Below, one piece after another: positions 34,204 through 43,032 of a stretch of DNA of 64,000 nt. The stretch is from Symbiodinium natans (Eukaryota; Sar; Dinophyceae; Suessiales; Symbiodiniaceae). Location: NCBI GenBank assembly GCA_905221605.1, contig CAJNDS010002128.1:565001-629000 (forward strand), written 5' to 3'. The notes beneath the pieces were generated by a model, which had not been told where the DNA came from, searched no databases, and saw only the letters and a program-made list of their open reading frames with translations. The translations under genes were made by a program, and so were the position numbers. Position 1 is the stretch's first letter; each line of letters starts with the position of its first letter.

Positions 34204-34336
34204 GGTTTAGGGTTTAGGGTTTAGGGTTTAGGGTTTAGGGTTTAGGGTTTAGGGTTTAGGGTTTAGGGTTTAGGGTTTAGGGTTTAGGGTTTAGGGTTTA
34301 GGGTTTAGGGTTTAGGGTTTAGGGTTTAGGGTTTAG
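34204..34336 (+). repeat. Perfect TTTAGGG array, about 19 units
   Basis: It is an uninterrupted 7-bp repeat and is not at a sequence end. Confidence 0.98.
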
Positions 34337-34481
34337 GACAGGGTTCAAACGGGAGCCATTTAGAGAACTGGACGACACGGTCCCCCGAGATGAACCATGG
34401 AGTATGACACTTGACACTTAGGATTCAGGAGCTAGGGTTTGCGTAGCTGTGCTGTTACCCCTCTGAAGGTCGTTTCTGATT

Positions 34482-34594
34482 CTAGGTTGCCCAGTAACCT
34501 AGGATTAAAAAGGGTGCCCTGTTTTGCTTAAAGGGGTTTATACGGGAACCTAGAGCCCCCAAAAAGGGAACAAGGGCACTACTGGGCATCCTAG
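34482..34594. repeat. Foldback repeat family D, copy 3
   Basis: The left end is CTAGGTTGCCCAGTAACCTA and the right end CACTACTGGGCATCCTAG. Confidence 0.85.
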
Positions 34595-34779
34595 TATTGG
34601 CGTTAGCAGTTTAAGGCTTGGGAGTTTACGGGATTCAGGGTTTTTAGCGGAACAATCCATGATGAGCACGGAGGGCCGAACTAGTCTAGACATGTCTAGA
34701 CACTGCCCATCCAAAACCCCTAAACCCGCCTAAACCCTAAACCCTAAACCCTAAACCCCAAGCCCTAAACCCTAACAAG

Positions 34780-34830
34780 GCGCCCATGGCGTCATGGACA
34801 TGCTGCGAGGCCGTCCGGAACCCAAGGCAG
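34780..34830 (+). CDS. Candidate coding exon
   Basis: It is 17 whole codons between acceptor CTAACAAG and donor GGCAG|GTTTTAGGG, reading APMASWTCCEAVRNPRQ. The antisense frame (CLGFRTASQHVHDAMGAL) is open but lacks an acceptor. Confidence 0.35.
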
Positions 34831-35079
34831 GTTTTAGGGATAAACACGGTTTAGGGTTTAGGGTTTAGGTTTTAGGGTTTAGGGCTGACAAGGGTCGCAA
34901 GCATGCGGCTGCTTAGGGGTGTAGGGTTTCCCTATAAAGCCTTGAAGCGGATGTACACCCAGAAGCCTAAGCCCTCAACCCTCAAACCCAAACCCTGAAC
35001 CCTGAACCCTGAACCCTAAACCCTAAACCCTAAACCCTAAACCCTAAACCCTAAACCCTAAACCCTAAACCCCGCTCAC
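34831..35079. repeat. Telomere-like tracts of both orientations
   Basis: TTTAGGG lies at 34850-34885 and CCCTAAA at 34985-35072. A short open piece at 34930-34970 (ALKRMYTQKP) is not enough to call. Confidence 0.6.
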
Positions 35080-35156
35080 CTCCCCCGCCCCACCTCGGTG
35101 AGCGGCAGCGGTTGAGGCGTGGCCGCCTTCTCCTTGGAAGCTTTCTCCGGCTTGTC
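35080..35156 (-). CDS. Coding exon, Lys-rich segment of unknown gene
   Basis: The acceptor is CGCCTGCAAG and the donor GGAG|GTGAGCGG (consensus). The frame reads DKPEKASKEKAATPQPLPLT, then EVGRG. The charged, Pro-rich composition suggests a linker. Confidence 0.6.
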
Positions 35157-35973
35157 CTTGCAGGCGGGTTAGGGTTTAGGGTTTAGGGTTTAGGGTTTAG
35201 GGTTTAGGGTTTAGGGTTTAGGGTTTAGGGTTGGGGATTGGGGTTTTGGGGTTTGTGGTTTGGGGTGTGGGGTTTGGGGATTAGGGTTTAGGGCTAAGGG
35301 TCTGTAGGGTTCAGGCTTTAGGGTTTCAAGAATTGACACGGCTTGCCCTTGCCGTCGGGGAAGCCCGGGAGTCAGGAAAGGGATAAGAGGGCTTATAGGG
35401 TTTTTACACGGTTTTGTAGGGCTTTATAGGTGTTTCAGCGCTTCGTAAGGTTTTGGAGGGTTTATGGTGTTTTATAGGGTTGTTGGGTTTTACTTGTCCT
35501 TGCATACGGGGAAGCTTAGGGTTTAGGGCTCAGGGTTCTTAGGGTTTTTAGGGTTTGTGCTTAGGAATTGGGGCTGAGGGGTTTGTAGGGTCTTTTTTCG
35601 GTTTAATGCTTTATGGCTTATAGGCAGTTCAGGGTTCGGGGCTCAGTGTTGTTCGGGGTTTAGGGCTTAGGGTTTATCGGGCTTAGGATTTTTGGGGGTT
35701 AGGGCAGGTTCATGGGGTTTAGGCTTTATAGGGTCTAGGGTTTCTAGGGTTTGGGGTTTAGAGGGTTTAGGGTTTCTAGGGTTTTTGGATTTATAGGCTT
35801 TATGCGGTTTTACGGTTTCGGGTTCAGAGCTTAGGGGGTTCAGGGTTTATAGGGTTTAGGGCTTTTAGGAAAGGCTTTACAGGCCTAACTGCCCAAAAAC
35901 TCGGCGCAACTTTGTAGCCGAATCAGGGAATTGCAGCCAGGGTTCAAAGACTCAGGGTTTCGACATTCAGGGC
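35157..35973. other. Degenerate telomere-like repeat, no gene seen
   Basis: A TTTAGGG array at 35166-35230 is followed by about 650 bp of decayed variants (TTTATAGGG, TTCAGGG, TTTTGGG). Confidence 0.7.
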
Positions 35974-36032
35974 CTGCCAGTGGTAGGGTGCAGCCAAGTC
36001 TCTGGCATGAACAAAGGCACCACCTGACCTTG
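35974..36032 (-). CDS. Coding exon of unknown gene
   Basis: The acceptor is GACGCCCAG, and a GC-type donor GGCAG|GCCC ends it. The frame reads QGQVVPLFMPETWLHPTTG; if read through, it stops two codons later (RP-stop), so it could instead be a terminal exon. The family is unknown. Confidence 0.5.
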
Positions 36033-36204
36033 CTGGGCGTCGGAGCAAAACCCAAAGCCCTATACCCAAATACTTAGCCCCAAACTTTAAAGGAGGTGAG
36101 AGGTTGCCTCCCCTTTAAAGCTTCTGCTTTTGGGAAGCATCGAGGTATCAAGATAAAGCCTCAAAAGGCTCCCAAAGGCCTCGCCCAAACCCTAAACCCT
36201 AAAC

Positions 36205-36209
36205 TCGAG
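36205..36209. repeat. Target-site duplication (TCGAG), left
   Basis: TCGAG lies directly before the element and is repeated directly after it at 41905-41909. Confidence 0.9.
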
Positions 36210-36501
36210 TGCTGAGGTTGAGCCCCAGCAGGCATAGAAGACAGAAGTGGATTCATGACTTCCCCTCTGAAATCAGCCATTGCAAGGACTCAAACTAAGC
36301 GCGGAGCTTTTTACACGCAAGCAAACAAGACAGCGAAAGACCATGGTACCTGCTACATTTACAGGTCTTGGCACCTAATCCTAAAGCATGAAGCTATACA
36401 TCTTAAAATATGTCATGCTCAAGGTTTGGGCCTCAAAGCAACATAGAAAAATGCATGGTACAACTGCTACAGAATGACATGTACAGGAGTAGACTTCAAC
36501 A
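36210..36501 (-). repeat. 3' LTR
   Basis: It is 292 bp with TG...CA ends. It differs from the 5' LTR at one position, and also carries a copy of the gag start region. Confidence 0.97.
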
Positions 36502-36511
36502 CTCCTCCTTC
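36502..36511 (-). promoter_or_regulatory. Polypurine tract
   Basis: The minus-strand sequence GAAGGAGGAG lies directly before the 3' LTR, the usual plus-strand DNA primer site. Confidence 0.85.
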
Positions 36512-36721
36512 GCAACACCGCTAGGGTATTGCGACAAACAAAACCTGTACATGTCCATCCCTTCCGGGAGGAGGTACGAGCTCCTACCGAAGGAAAGGCT
36601 GTAGCTGGCCGGCTGGCCTCAGAGTGCGAGGGCTCTCACGGCACCTCTTTGCAAAAGGAAAGCACTGCTGGCAGGCCTGCGCAATGGGGCGCGCAACCTA
36701 CCCGTCAGGGCGGCGGATGCC

Positions 36722-39700
36722 CTAACGTGTGCTATGCTGCGTGCAGTCTGCCTGGCTCCTGTGGCACTGCCGGCAGACCTCAAACACAACAAACTTGTGT
36801 GAACGGGCAAGTGTGGGACAGGCCTTGGTGCGATGAAGCGCGTTGCCCTCTGGCGTTGCAAAGAAACGAGTTGGTGCTTCATCGGCCTGCCTAGTGGAAG
36901 CTGGCGCGTTCCTCCCGGAAGCGGTCGCAAGATGCTGTGAGGAACTGGCCGCTGCCTCTCTCTCAGAGATTTCTGCCCGGACTTGCTCCGTGCGGTCCCT
37001 GAGACGCTGCAACTTGCGTGCCTTTCGCGGGCTTAGCGACACACTGCTCATGCCGAAGGTCCTGCGGGACAAGAAGGCAAAACTCCACTTCAGAAACTCC
37101 CACAAAACAATGGCACAAAACGCAACACCGAAAATGCACACTGCAAGCATCAGGCCGGCGTCCAAGGGAACTGGGAGCGACAGGTCTTCCGGCTCTTCAT
37201 CCTGCTGGCTAGCGGCGCCTATGACTTGCAAAAAGACAAGCAGCATGAATATCGCACAAACAGGATGATCACGCTTGTGAACCAGGTAAAACCCTGGCAT
37301 GCCCCAACAAACTGCTGTCACAAGGCCATCTGCTGCTGCAGCTAAACGCACAGTCGTGAGCAGCACACGTTCTGCAAGGGGTTGTTGGGACTCCTCCTGG
37401 ACAGGAGGCTCCGGCACGACACCGCTCAAACCCCACAACCTAACGCAGGGCTCCTCCTCGACCCAGTACGGTACTGGAGTGCCTGAAGCTGCTGCGGGCA
37501 GGTTCCGGACACCAGGGCACGGTGCAAACACTGCGCCACGCACGCCAAGCAACAACAGACACAATAACAGCAGCTGAAAAAGGAGGTTTGCCGTCAGACG
37601 TTGGCGTGCGTTGCGGGTCCCGCCCTCCCGGGGGGAGGTTGCTGGAACTACAACACTGCTGAGCACTGTGGTTTCGCGCTCTCCTCCTGGCCTGGTGGCT
37701 AGGTCCTGGCGGTTTGTTGGCTGGACCTCACGCGGCCCAAACACGCACAACCCACCAAAACCATCTAAACTAAACCTGCCCGGACAACACGGCAGTGGAC
37801 CTGGCACCTGTGCAGGCCCACCTCTTCCGAGTGGCGAGAGTGGCGGACGAGTCCAGTCCAAATCATAAACGCTTGAATCCCCATCACCATCAAGCTGGTA
37901 TCGTGTGGGGTTGTCGTCACACTCATCGTCGGCGTCCAACCTGAACCAAATGGTTGAGGACTGCTGCAGGCACTCTTTGGGATCCAAAACTTGGGTCCCA
38001 CAAACCCCCTTTTTTGGCTCCAAAAGGGGGGTTTGCCCTGGCCAAATGGGCGCGGTCATTTGGGCACTTATTCCATGTCCCCACCCTGGCTTCAGACTTG
38101 GACTTACGTGCTCATCCTGCCCTCCAAGGGGCAAGCCAAAGGCCTGAAGTGCTTTGGCTATGACGAGGGTTGAAGAGACCTCGTTTGCAGCGCGGTTTGC
38201 AAACGTGCTGCGTGCGTTTTCACGCTGAGCCTCCAACTCAGCGATTAGCGTCAACGCCCTATCATGCTCAATCACAGGGCAACCGTTCTGAACCATCAAC
38301 GTGGTGAGCTCACCCTCAGGGGAACGCAAGAAACACTCATCAGCTGTCCAACTCAACATGTACCCCAGCCGCGCGACAAGCTGTCCTAGGGGCACAATTG
38401 CAGTCGGCAGCTCATCCCTCCCGGGAGGCGTGAGTATCACCCCATGCTTGGTGATGCGCATGTGTGATGTGTGGGCCCCCGCTAAACCAACCTGCACCTT
38501 GGTTGTCTTGACCCACTCCTCCTGCGACGATGCTGGCCGTAAAGGGTGCGTGGCCCCTGAGTCTAGAAGGGCATGTCCAATGAAAGGTGGCTCGGACTCC
38601 ACGGCTTGGGCACCGGGCAACCCCTCGATCTCGGCTCGAGAAGGGGGGTTTGCTTGTGGGTCATTTAGAAGGCAACTAGCTGGCATGCTTGAGCAAATGG
38701 TGAGCTTCTTGAGGGATGGATTTGAAGGCTGCTGCACACCATCTCCGTCAGGAGTGGGGGCCGCTGGGGCAGGCACTGTGGATACTGGACCCTGCGACGG
38801 CTGTTGCCCATGAGTGGCACGCGCAGCTTCAAGCTGCCTCAAGGCGTGGGATGCGTGCTGAAGGAAGGAATCCATGGACAGAACAGGCGTGGCCTGGACA
38901 ACGGGTGGCGCGGAGGATGACGTGGAGGTGGAGGCGGCCTGGACTGACGGCTTCTGTTCCGGCGCCGTTGGCTCGGCCTTTCCAGCCTGGCAATCTTTGA
39001 CGCGATGGTCCTCAGAGCCACAATTTAGGCACTTCTTAAACCTTTCAGCCGCTGGCAGGTCGCTCATGGAGTGAGGAGCCTTGCATTTCGCACCGAACTT
39101 GCACCCCTTAGGCGTAAGAAAGTACTTGCACGGCTTACCCTTCCCCCCACCCTTAGTTTCACCCCCCTTGCCCCCCGACTTACCCCCCGTAGCGTCCATG
39201 ACCTTCAAAGCGACATTGTTGCCTGACCCACCCTGTGTGGCAATCTGTGCTCCAGCCATGGTTTCAAACTCGGCTAACAAGTGCTTGTAATACTCCTGAA
39301 CCGCATCTTCCGAAGGGTGAGTCTCGATGTGCAGCATGCTGCGAACCATCTGAGTTCGGAACATGGGGTCCGGGTTTTGGCTTAGGATATGGTTGGTCAT
39401 TTCGGTGAGGGCACCTGCAAGAACTGTAGGATCTGGGGCTACCATACCGCAGTCAATGCAGCGCTTGTGCCACCTACCCCATGCCCTCAGCGCGGACACA
39501 CCTGACACCACATCCTGAACAACATTGGGATTTTGCAGGTGATTCAACACCAATGCCTTTTCCGTGGAACCTCCAGGCTGATACAACGTGTAAAGCCGAA
39601 ACATGATTTGAGTGGCTACTTGAGTGGTCCTGCGAGCTACCATTTCCGCTTTTACCCCTTGATCTAGGGCTGCTAAAATCATGGCGCACGCACGTGCATT

Positions 39701-41683
39701 GACCCTGGACCACCTTCCCTCCACCAGCTCCGGGCGCTCGTCAACCTCTACCCTGATGCGATCGAGCGGAGTAGCCTGAACCCACCTTTCATATGCGTCA
39801 CGGCTCACCTGCAGCACTGCGGTCCACCAATCATGCGAGGAATCGGACAAATCACCCATCAACCCTGCAACTAACTCCAACCAATCCTGAAAATCCAACG
39901 AACCACTCATCGGATCAGGAGCTTTCAGCGTGGGAAGTGCAGTAGTGCCTGGCTTGACTGCTTCAGGGGCGTTGCTAACAACACTCTTATCCCGCATTCC
40001 CTGCGCCTGCATGGTTTGAAGCTGCTGCATTCCTGCAAACAAGGCATCCATCATGGGATTGCCCGAGGCAGCTGCTGCACACGGCGTTGCACTTGCTGCA
40101 GGCGCGCCTCCTGGAGCTGCACTGGCCTGGGCACCTGATACCTGTGCAAGCGGCACCTGTGTACCTGCGCCTGAAACCTGTGGCACCTGTGCATAGGCAG
40201 CGGGTCCAACCCCTCCGGGTGGAGATGCGGGCACCTGTGTACCTTGCACCTGTGGCACCTGTGGCATTCCTGAGCCTTGAGGCCAGATCTGGCCCAGACC
40301 CAGGTTTTCGGCCTGAGAAAGGGGGTCTGGGCCAGAAGAGGCCAAGTTCGCCTGCGCTGCATCATTGGACTGCCCAACCCCTCCGGGTGGGGTTGCACTG
40401 CTGGGCAACCTATGGGAACCCTGCAACCCTGACCAGAAGTTGGACCAAAACCCTGACGCGGCTGCTGCTGCAGCTTGAGCGGGCGCTCTCAAAGCACCAA
40501 CCGCCGGCGCTGCAACACCCTGCGCCTGATGCGCACATGAAGTGTGGACCTGAGCATCTTGCGGCGATGGCACCTGGAGGGGTATGGGGACCTGCATTTG
40601 TGATGGTGTGGGGGCCGGCGGGGCACTGCATGAAGCTGCCGCCTCCCTCGCCAACTGCTCCCTCATAACCTTCTCCTCCTCAAGTTGCCTCCTCAAACGC
40701 TGGATCTCAAGGTCCTGGGCCTGAGCCCTTTGATCAAACCCCGCCAACTGCCTAGCAACCTCGGCCTGAATTGCTTCCTGAGGCAAAGATGACGTGTCGG
40801 TTCGGGATTGAGGCCTTTCGGGTACATTACCGTACAATAGGGGGGCCCTTTGTTCTAAAGCCTGCATGCGCTGCAGCGTGTCAGCGTTCAGTAACGGGCC
40901 CTCCCTTCCGGGGTGCGATGGTGCAAAGGATGTTGGCGTTCCTAGTGGCCCCACTTGCGGCGGCGACCCACTAGCAGAACCCAAACTCCCATCTCCCAAA
41001 GCCAACTGCCCTGGTGCACCCCCCGGACTACCCATGGAACGGGTAGCACTTCGTGGCGGCGTTGCGTGTGAGTCCTGCCACACCGGGACCTGCATGACCT
41101 CAGTGCGGGCTACTCTAAAAAAATCCCCAACCCTTGACATGAGCTGGAGCCCAGCCCCAGGGAAGCCCTCAACCATTTCTGCAATAGTCGGCAAACCCTG
41201 TCCTTGCTGGGAGCGTGGGGTAAGGAACCCCTCAACATGGGAGTCCCCAGCGACTGCTCCCCCTGGCGCTGCTTCACCGCTCGCGGTACCTGGCATGCCA
41301 GTGCTGGCCTGCAGACCTGGGCTCCCGCCCGGTGTGTTGCCGGGCACATGCACAATTTGGTGTGCGCTCTCACCACCCTCACTGGTGGTCGACACTGGTG
41401 GCATTTCCCCTGAACCTCGCGATGATTCATGCTGGCCTATGCCTCCCAATGCCCCTCCCGTAGCCGTATTAGGTTCAAGGCCCACTGCACCTGACTGGCC
41501 TGATTCACGTGGTGGCATTGAACCTGGATGCTGCAAACCATCCCCTCCGGGAGGTGGAGATGGATGCGGTGGATTGGTGCCATAGCCCTGCCCAAGCGTT
41601 GGGCTCATAACCTGCTGAGGTTGAGCCCCAGCAGGCATAGAAGACAGAAGTGGATTCATGACTTCCCCTCTGAAATCAGCCAT
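36722..41683 (-). CDS. Gag-protease polyprotein with membrane-spanning C-terminal tail
   Basis: It is 1653 aa. The ATG at 41683 lies inside the 5' LTR, 70 bases before its inner edge. Residues 1-590 are Pro/Gln/Gly-rich with a coiled-coil-like part near 310-350. About 590-830 is gag-like (DFQDWLELVAGLMGDLSDSS). A CCCH finger (C-x8-C-x5-C-x3-H) is near 850 and a zinc knuckle (CLNCGSEDHRVKDC) near 885. The retropepsin motif LLDSGATHPLR is near 1040. Three hydrophobic segments follow at about 1370, 1475 and 1505, then a Cys/His C-terminal motif (HRTKACPTL...CRQCH). There is no integrase or reverse transcriptase motif. Gag would package RNA and the protease would mature it; the role of the membrane tail is unknown. 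Confidence 0.93.
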   Translation of the reverse strand: MADFRGEVMNPLLSSMPAGAQPQQVMSPTLGQGYGTNPPHPSPPPGGDGLQHPGSMPPRESGQSGAVGLEPNTATGGALGGIGQHESSRGSGEMPPVSTTSEGGESAHQIVHVPGNTPGGSPGLQASTGMPGTASGEAAPGGAVAGDSHVEGFLTPRSQQGQGLPTIAEMVEGFPGAGLQLMSRVGDFFRVARTEVMQVPVWQDSHATPPRSATRSMGSPGGAPGQLALGDGSLGSASGSPPQVGPLGTPTSFAPSHPGREGPLLNADTLQRMQALEQRAPLLYGNVPERPQSRTDTSSLPQEAIQAEVARQLAGFDQRAQAQDLEIQRLRRQLEEEKVMREQLAREAAASCSAPPAPTPSQMQVPIPLQVPSPQDAQVHTSCAHQAQGVAAPAVGALRAPAQAAAAAASGFWSNFWSGLQGSHRLPSSATPPGGVGQSNDAAQANLASSGPDPLSQAENLGLGQIWPQGSGMPQVPQVQGTQVPASPPGGVGPAAYAQVPQVSGAGTQVPLAQVSGAQASAAPGGAPAASATPCAAAASGNPMMDALFAGMQQLQTMQAQGMRDKSVVSNAPEAVKPGTTALPTLKAPDPMSGSLDFQDWLELVAGLMGDLSDSSHDWWTAVLQVSRDAYERWVQATPLDRIRVEVDERPELVEGRWSRVNARACAMILAALDQGVKAEMVARRTTQVATQIMFRLYTLYQPGGSTEKALVLNHLQNPNVVQDVVSGVSALRAWGRWHKRCIDCGMVAPDPTVLAGALTEMTNHILSQNPDPMFRTQMVRSMLHIETHPSEDAVQEYYKHLLAEFETMAGAQIATQGGSGNNVALKVMDATGGKSGGKGGETKGGGKGKPCKYFLTPKGCKFGAKCKAPHSMSDLPAAERFKKCLNCGSEDHRVKDCQAGKAEPTAPEQKPSVQAASTSTSSSAPPVVQATPVLSMDSFLQHASHALRQLEAARATHGQQPSQGPVSTVPAPAAPTPDGDGVQQPSNPSLKKLTICSSMPASCLLNDPQANPPSRAEIEGLPGAQAVESEPPFIGHALLDSGATHPLRPASSQEEWVKTTKVQVGLAGAHTSHMRITKHGVILTPPGRDELPTAIVPLGQLVARLGYMLSWTADECFLRSPEGELTTLMVQNGCPVIEHDRALTLIAELEAQRENARSTFANRAANEVSSTLVIAKALQAFGLPLGGQDEHVSPSLKPGWGHGISAQMTAPIWPGQTPLLEPKKGVCGTQVLDPKECLQQSSTIWFRLDADDECDDNPTRYQLDGDGDSSVYDLDWTRPPLSPLGRGGPAQVPGPLPCCPGRFSLDGFGGLCVFGPREVQPTNRQDLATRPGGERETTVLSSVVVPATSPREGGTRNARQRLTANLLFQLLLLCLLLLGVRGAVFAPCPGVRNLPAAASGTPVPYWVEEEPCVRLWGLSGVVPEPPVQEESQQPLAERVLLTTVRLAAAADGLVTAVCWGMPGFYLVHKRDHPVCAIFMLLVFLQVIGAASQQDEEPEDLSLPVPLDAGLMLAVCIFGVAFCAIVLWEFLKWSFAFLSRRTFGMSSVSLSPRKARKLQRLRDRTEQVRAEISEREAAASSSQHLATASGRNAPASTRQADEAPTRFFATPEGNALHRTKACPTLARSHKFVVFEVCRQCHRSQADCTQHSTR
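41596..41612 (-). promoter_or_regulatory. Primer binding site, half-tRNA-iMet type
   Basis: GGTTATGAGCCCAACGC directly follows the 5' LTR. Its complement GGGCTCATAACC matches an initiator-Met anticodon stem-loop (anticodon CAT), as in Drosophila copia, which is known to prime with a cleaved half tRNA. Here the site is also coding (VMSPT). Confidence 0.8.
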
Positions 41684-41904
41684 TGCAAGGACTCAAACTA
41701 AGCGCGGAGCTTTTTACACGCAAGCAAACAAGACAGCGAAAGACCATGGTACCTGCTACATTTACAGGTCTTGGCACCTAATCCTAAAGCATGAAGCTAT
41801 ACATCTTAAAATATGTCATGCTCAAGGTTTGGGCCTCAAAGCAACATAGAAAAATGCATGGTGCAACTGCTACAGAATGACATGTACAGGAGTAGACTTC
41901 AACA
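41613..41904 (-). repeat. 5' LTR
   Basis: It is 292 bp with TG...CA ends. It should hold the promoter within its first about 220 bases, because the gag ATG lies in its last 71 bases. Confidence 0.97.
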
Positions 41905-41909
41905 TCGAG
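41905..41909. repeat. Target-site duplication (TCGAG), right
   Basis: It matches 36205-36209. Confidence 0.9.
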
Positions 41910-42169
41910 GCTTAACCCCCCCTCCCCCCCCCGGCGTACAGTGGGGGGGGGGGTGCGGCGGCCCTCCACTCAAGACGCGAATCGACACAGGTCGTGCGCC
42001 CCACAGCTCGGAGGTCGGTAGCGGGCGTGTACCGGGGAACTCCAGTACTGGTCCCTTAATAAAGTAGATACCCTATTCCGCCGCGGTCCCCTTGCACCCC
42101 TTTGGGACCCTTGAACCCCCCCTGACATCTCCGATGGAACTGGCCTGGCGTATCGTCGGTACCAAAGAC

Positions 42170-42424
42170 TCTAAAGCAGGGCTTTGTGAAGGAAGCCCTC
42201 AACCGCTGAACGGAAGAAACTTTTTAGAAGTAGGCAATTGACTTGAGCTTACTCCGAAACCCTTAGAAGGAATAGACTAGGGTGCTTGCCTGAGACGGCG
42301 TGGGGTAGGATTGCAGTGTTAGATGGCCCTCCGCAATGGGGCCATGGATGGTCTTCGCATTTATGAATAAGCTCGCGAAGATGGTCCTCATCCCAACCTT
42401 GCCAACTTCTGCGCTATATCACAG
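42170..42424. repeat. Dispersed retroposon-like repeat, copy 1
   Basis: It shares an ordered series of blocks with 56203-56427: GGCAATTGACTTGAGCTTAC, AAGGAATAGACTAGGGTGC, GACGGCGTGGGGTAGGA and TTAGATGGCCCTCCGCAATG. Both copies run directly into a CCCTAAA tract at the right end. No coding is seen. Confidence 0.7.
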
Positions 42425-42546
42425 CAAACCCTAAACCCTAAACCCAAAATCTCTAAACCCTAACCCCGTTAGTCTTCTCACGCATTCGACGAACCGACTT
42501 CATCAGTCCGTCTGCCCTAAACCCTAAACCCTAAACCCCAAAAAAC

Positions 42547-42649
42547 CCATTGCGGCACAGCGGCCCCCCAGCCGGTATTCGCGCCACTGCCCCGGCCCGC
42601 GGCAGCGCATGGCCACAGGAGTCTTCAAAGCACGCGCCACGCACTCCGG
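42547..42649 (-). CDS. Coding exon of unknown gene
   Basis: The acceptor is AACCCGCAG and the donor ATGG|GTTTTTTGG. The frame reads PECVARALKTPVAMRCRGPG, then QWREYRLGGRCAAM, with very high third-position GC. The LTR element sits between it and the minus-strand exon-like pieces below 36.1 kb. Confidence 0.6.
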
Positions 42650-42709
42650 CTGCGGGTTCGGAGCTCAGGGGTTTGAGGGGGTCTAGGGTTTAGGGTTTAG
42701 GGTTTGGGG

Positions 42710-42879
42710 TTAGGATTGAGGGCTTGAGGCTTTGAGGGTTGCAGGGCATTTCGGCTTTAGGGATGTTTTCGTAACGCACAGGGGCAACTTCTGTACTGAT
42801 GGAGGCTGTTGCTGAAGAGACGGCCACAAGACCATGTAGTGCCACGTGCCAGCATTCAGCGCAGAGTCCAATAAACCAC
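42710..42879 (-). CDS. Candidate coding exon
   Basis: After the acceptor GGATTTTAG the frame reads WFIGLCAECWHVALHGLVAV, then SSATASISTEVAPVRYENIP. A second minus frame (GTVSDPWWRILGGLLDSALN) overlaps. The downstream boundary is not resolved. Confidence 0.4.
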
Positions 42880-42936
42880 CTAAAATCCTCCACCAGGGAT
42901 CTGAAACCGTTCCCTTGGGGACGAAATGAACCCCGG

Positions 42937-43032
42937 GTTTATGGTTCATATAGCTTAATAGGAATTATGGTAGTATAGGGTTTGGTTTATGGTTCATATA
43001 GCTTAATAGGAATTATGGTAGTATAGGGTTTT
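42937..43032. repeat. 48-bp tandem duplication
   Basis: ATGGTTCATATAGCTTAATA recurs at 42941 and 42989, two identical 48-bp units. Confidence 0.95.

Larger units (their letters stand above)
33898..34779. other. Repeat stretch
   Basis: CCCTAAA lies at 33967-34068, a 19-unit TTTAGGG array at 34204-34336 and a family D foldback at 34482-34594. The island at 34345-34430 is open on both strands (plus: FKREPFRELDDTVPRDEPWS; minus: FISGDRVVQFSKWLPFEP), so it may be an exon of unknown strand. Confidence 0.5.
36210..41904 (-). mobile_element. LTR retrotransposon, Copia-like, non-autonomous (pol deleted)
   Basis: It has 292-bp direct repeats at 36210-36501 and 41613-41904, identical except for one base (36460 against 41863). 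They begin TG and end CA and are flanked by the TCGAG duplication. Minus-strand order is: 5' LTR, primer binding site, a 1653-codon gag-protease frame, polypurine tract, 3' LTR. Near-identical LTRs imply a recent insertion. Integrase, reverse transcriptase and RNase H are missing, so movement would need enzymes from another element (inference). Confidence 0.95.

Noticed and set aside
36722-37583. Calling the membrane tail an envelope gene
   Set aside because: No signal peptide, cleavage site or fusion-type arrangement can be seen, and the tail is fused directly to protease, so function is left open.
40087-41585. Plus-strand frames of 190-240 codons over the retroelement
   Set aside because: They are antisense to the gag frame, Pro-rich by composition, with no motifs.
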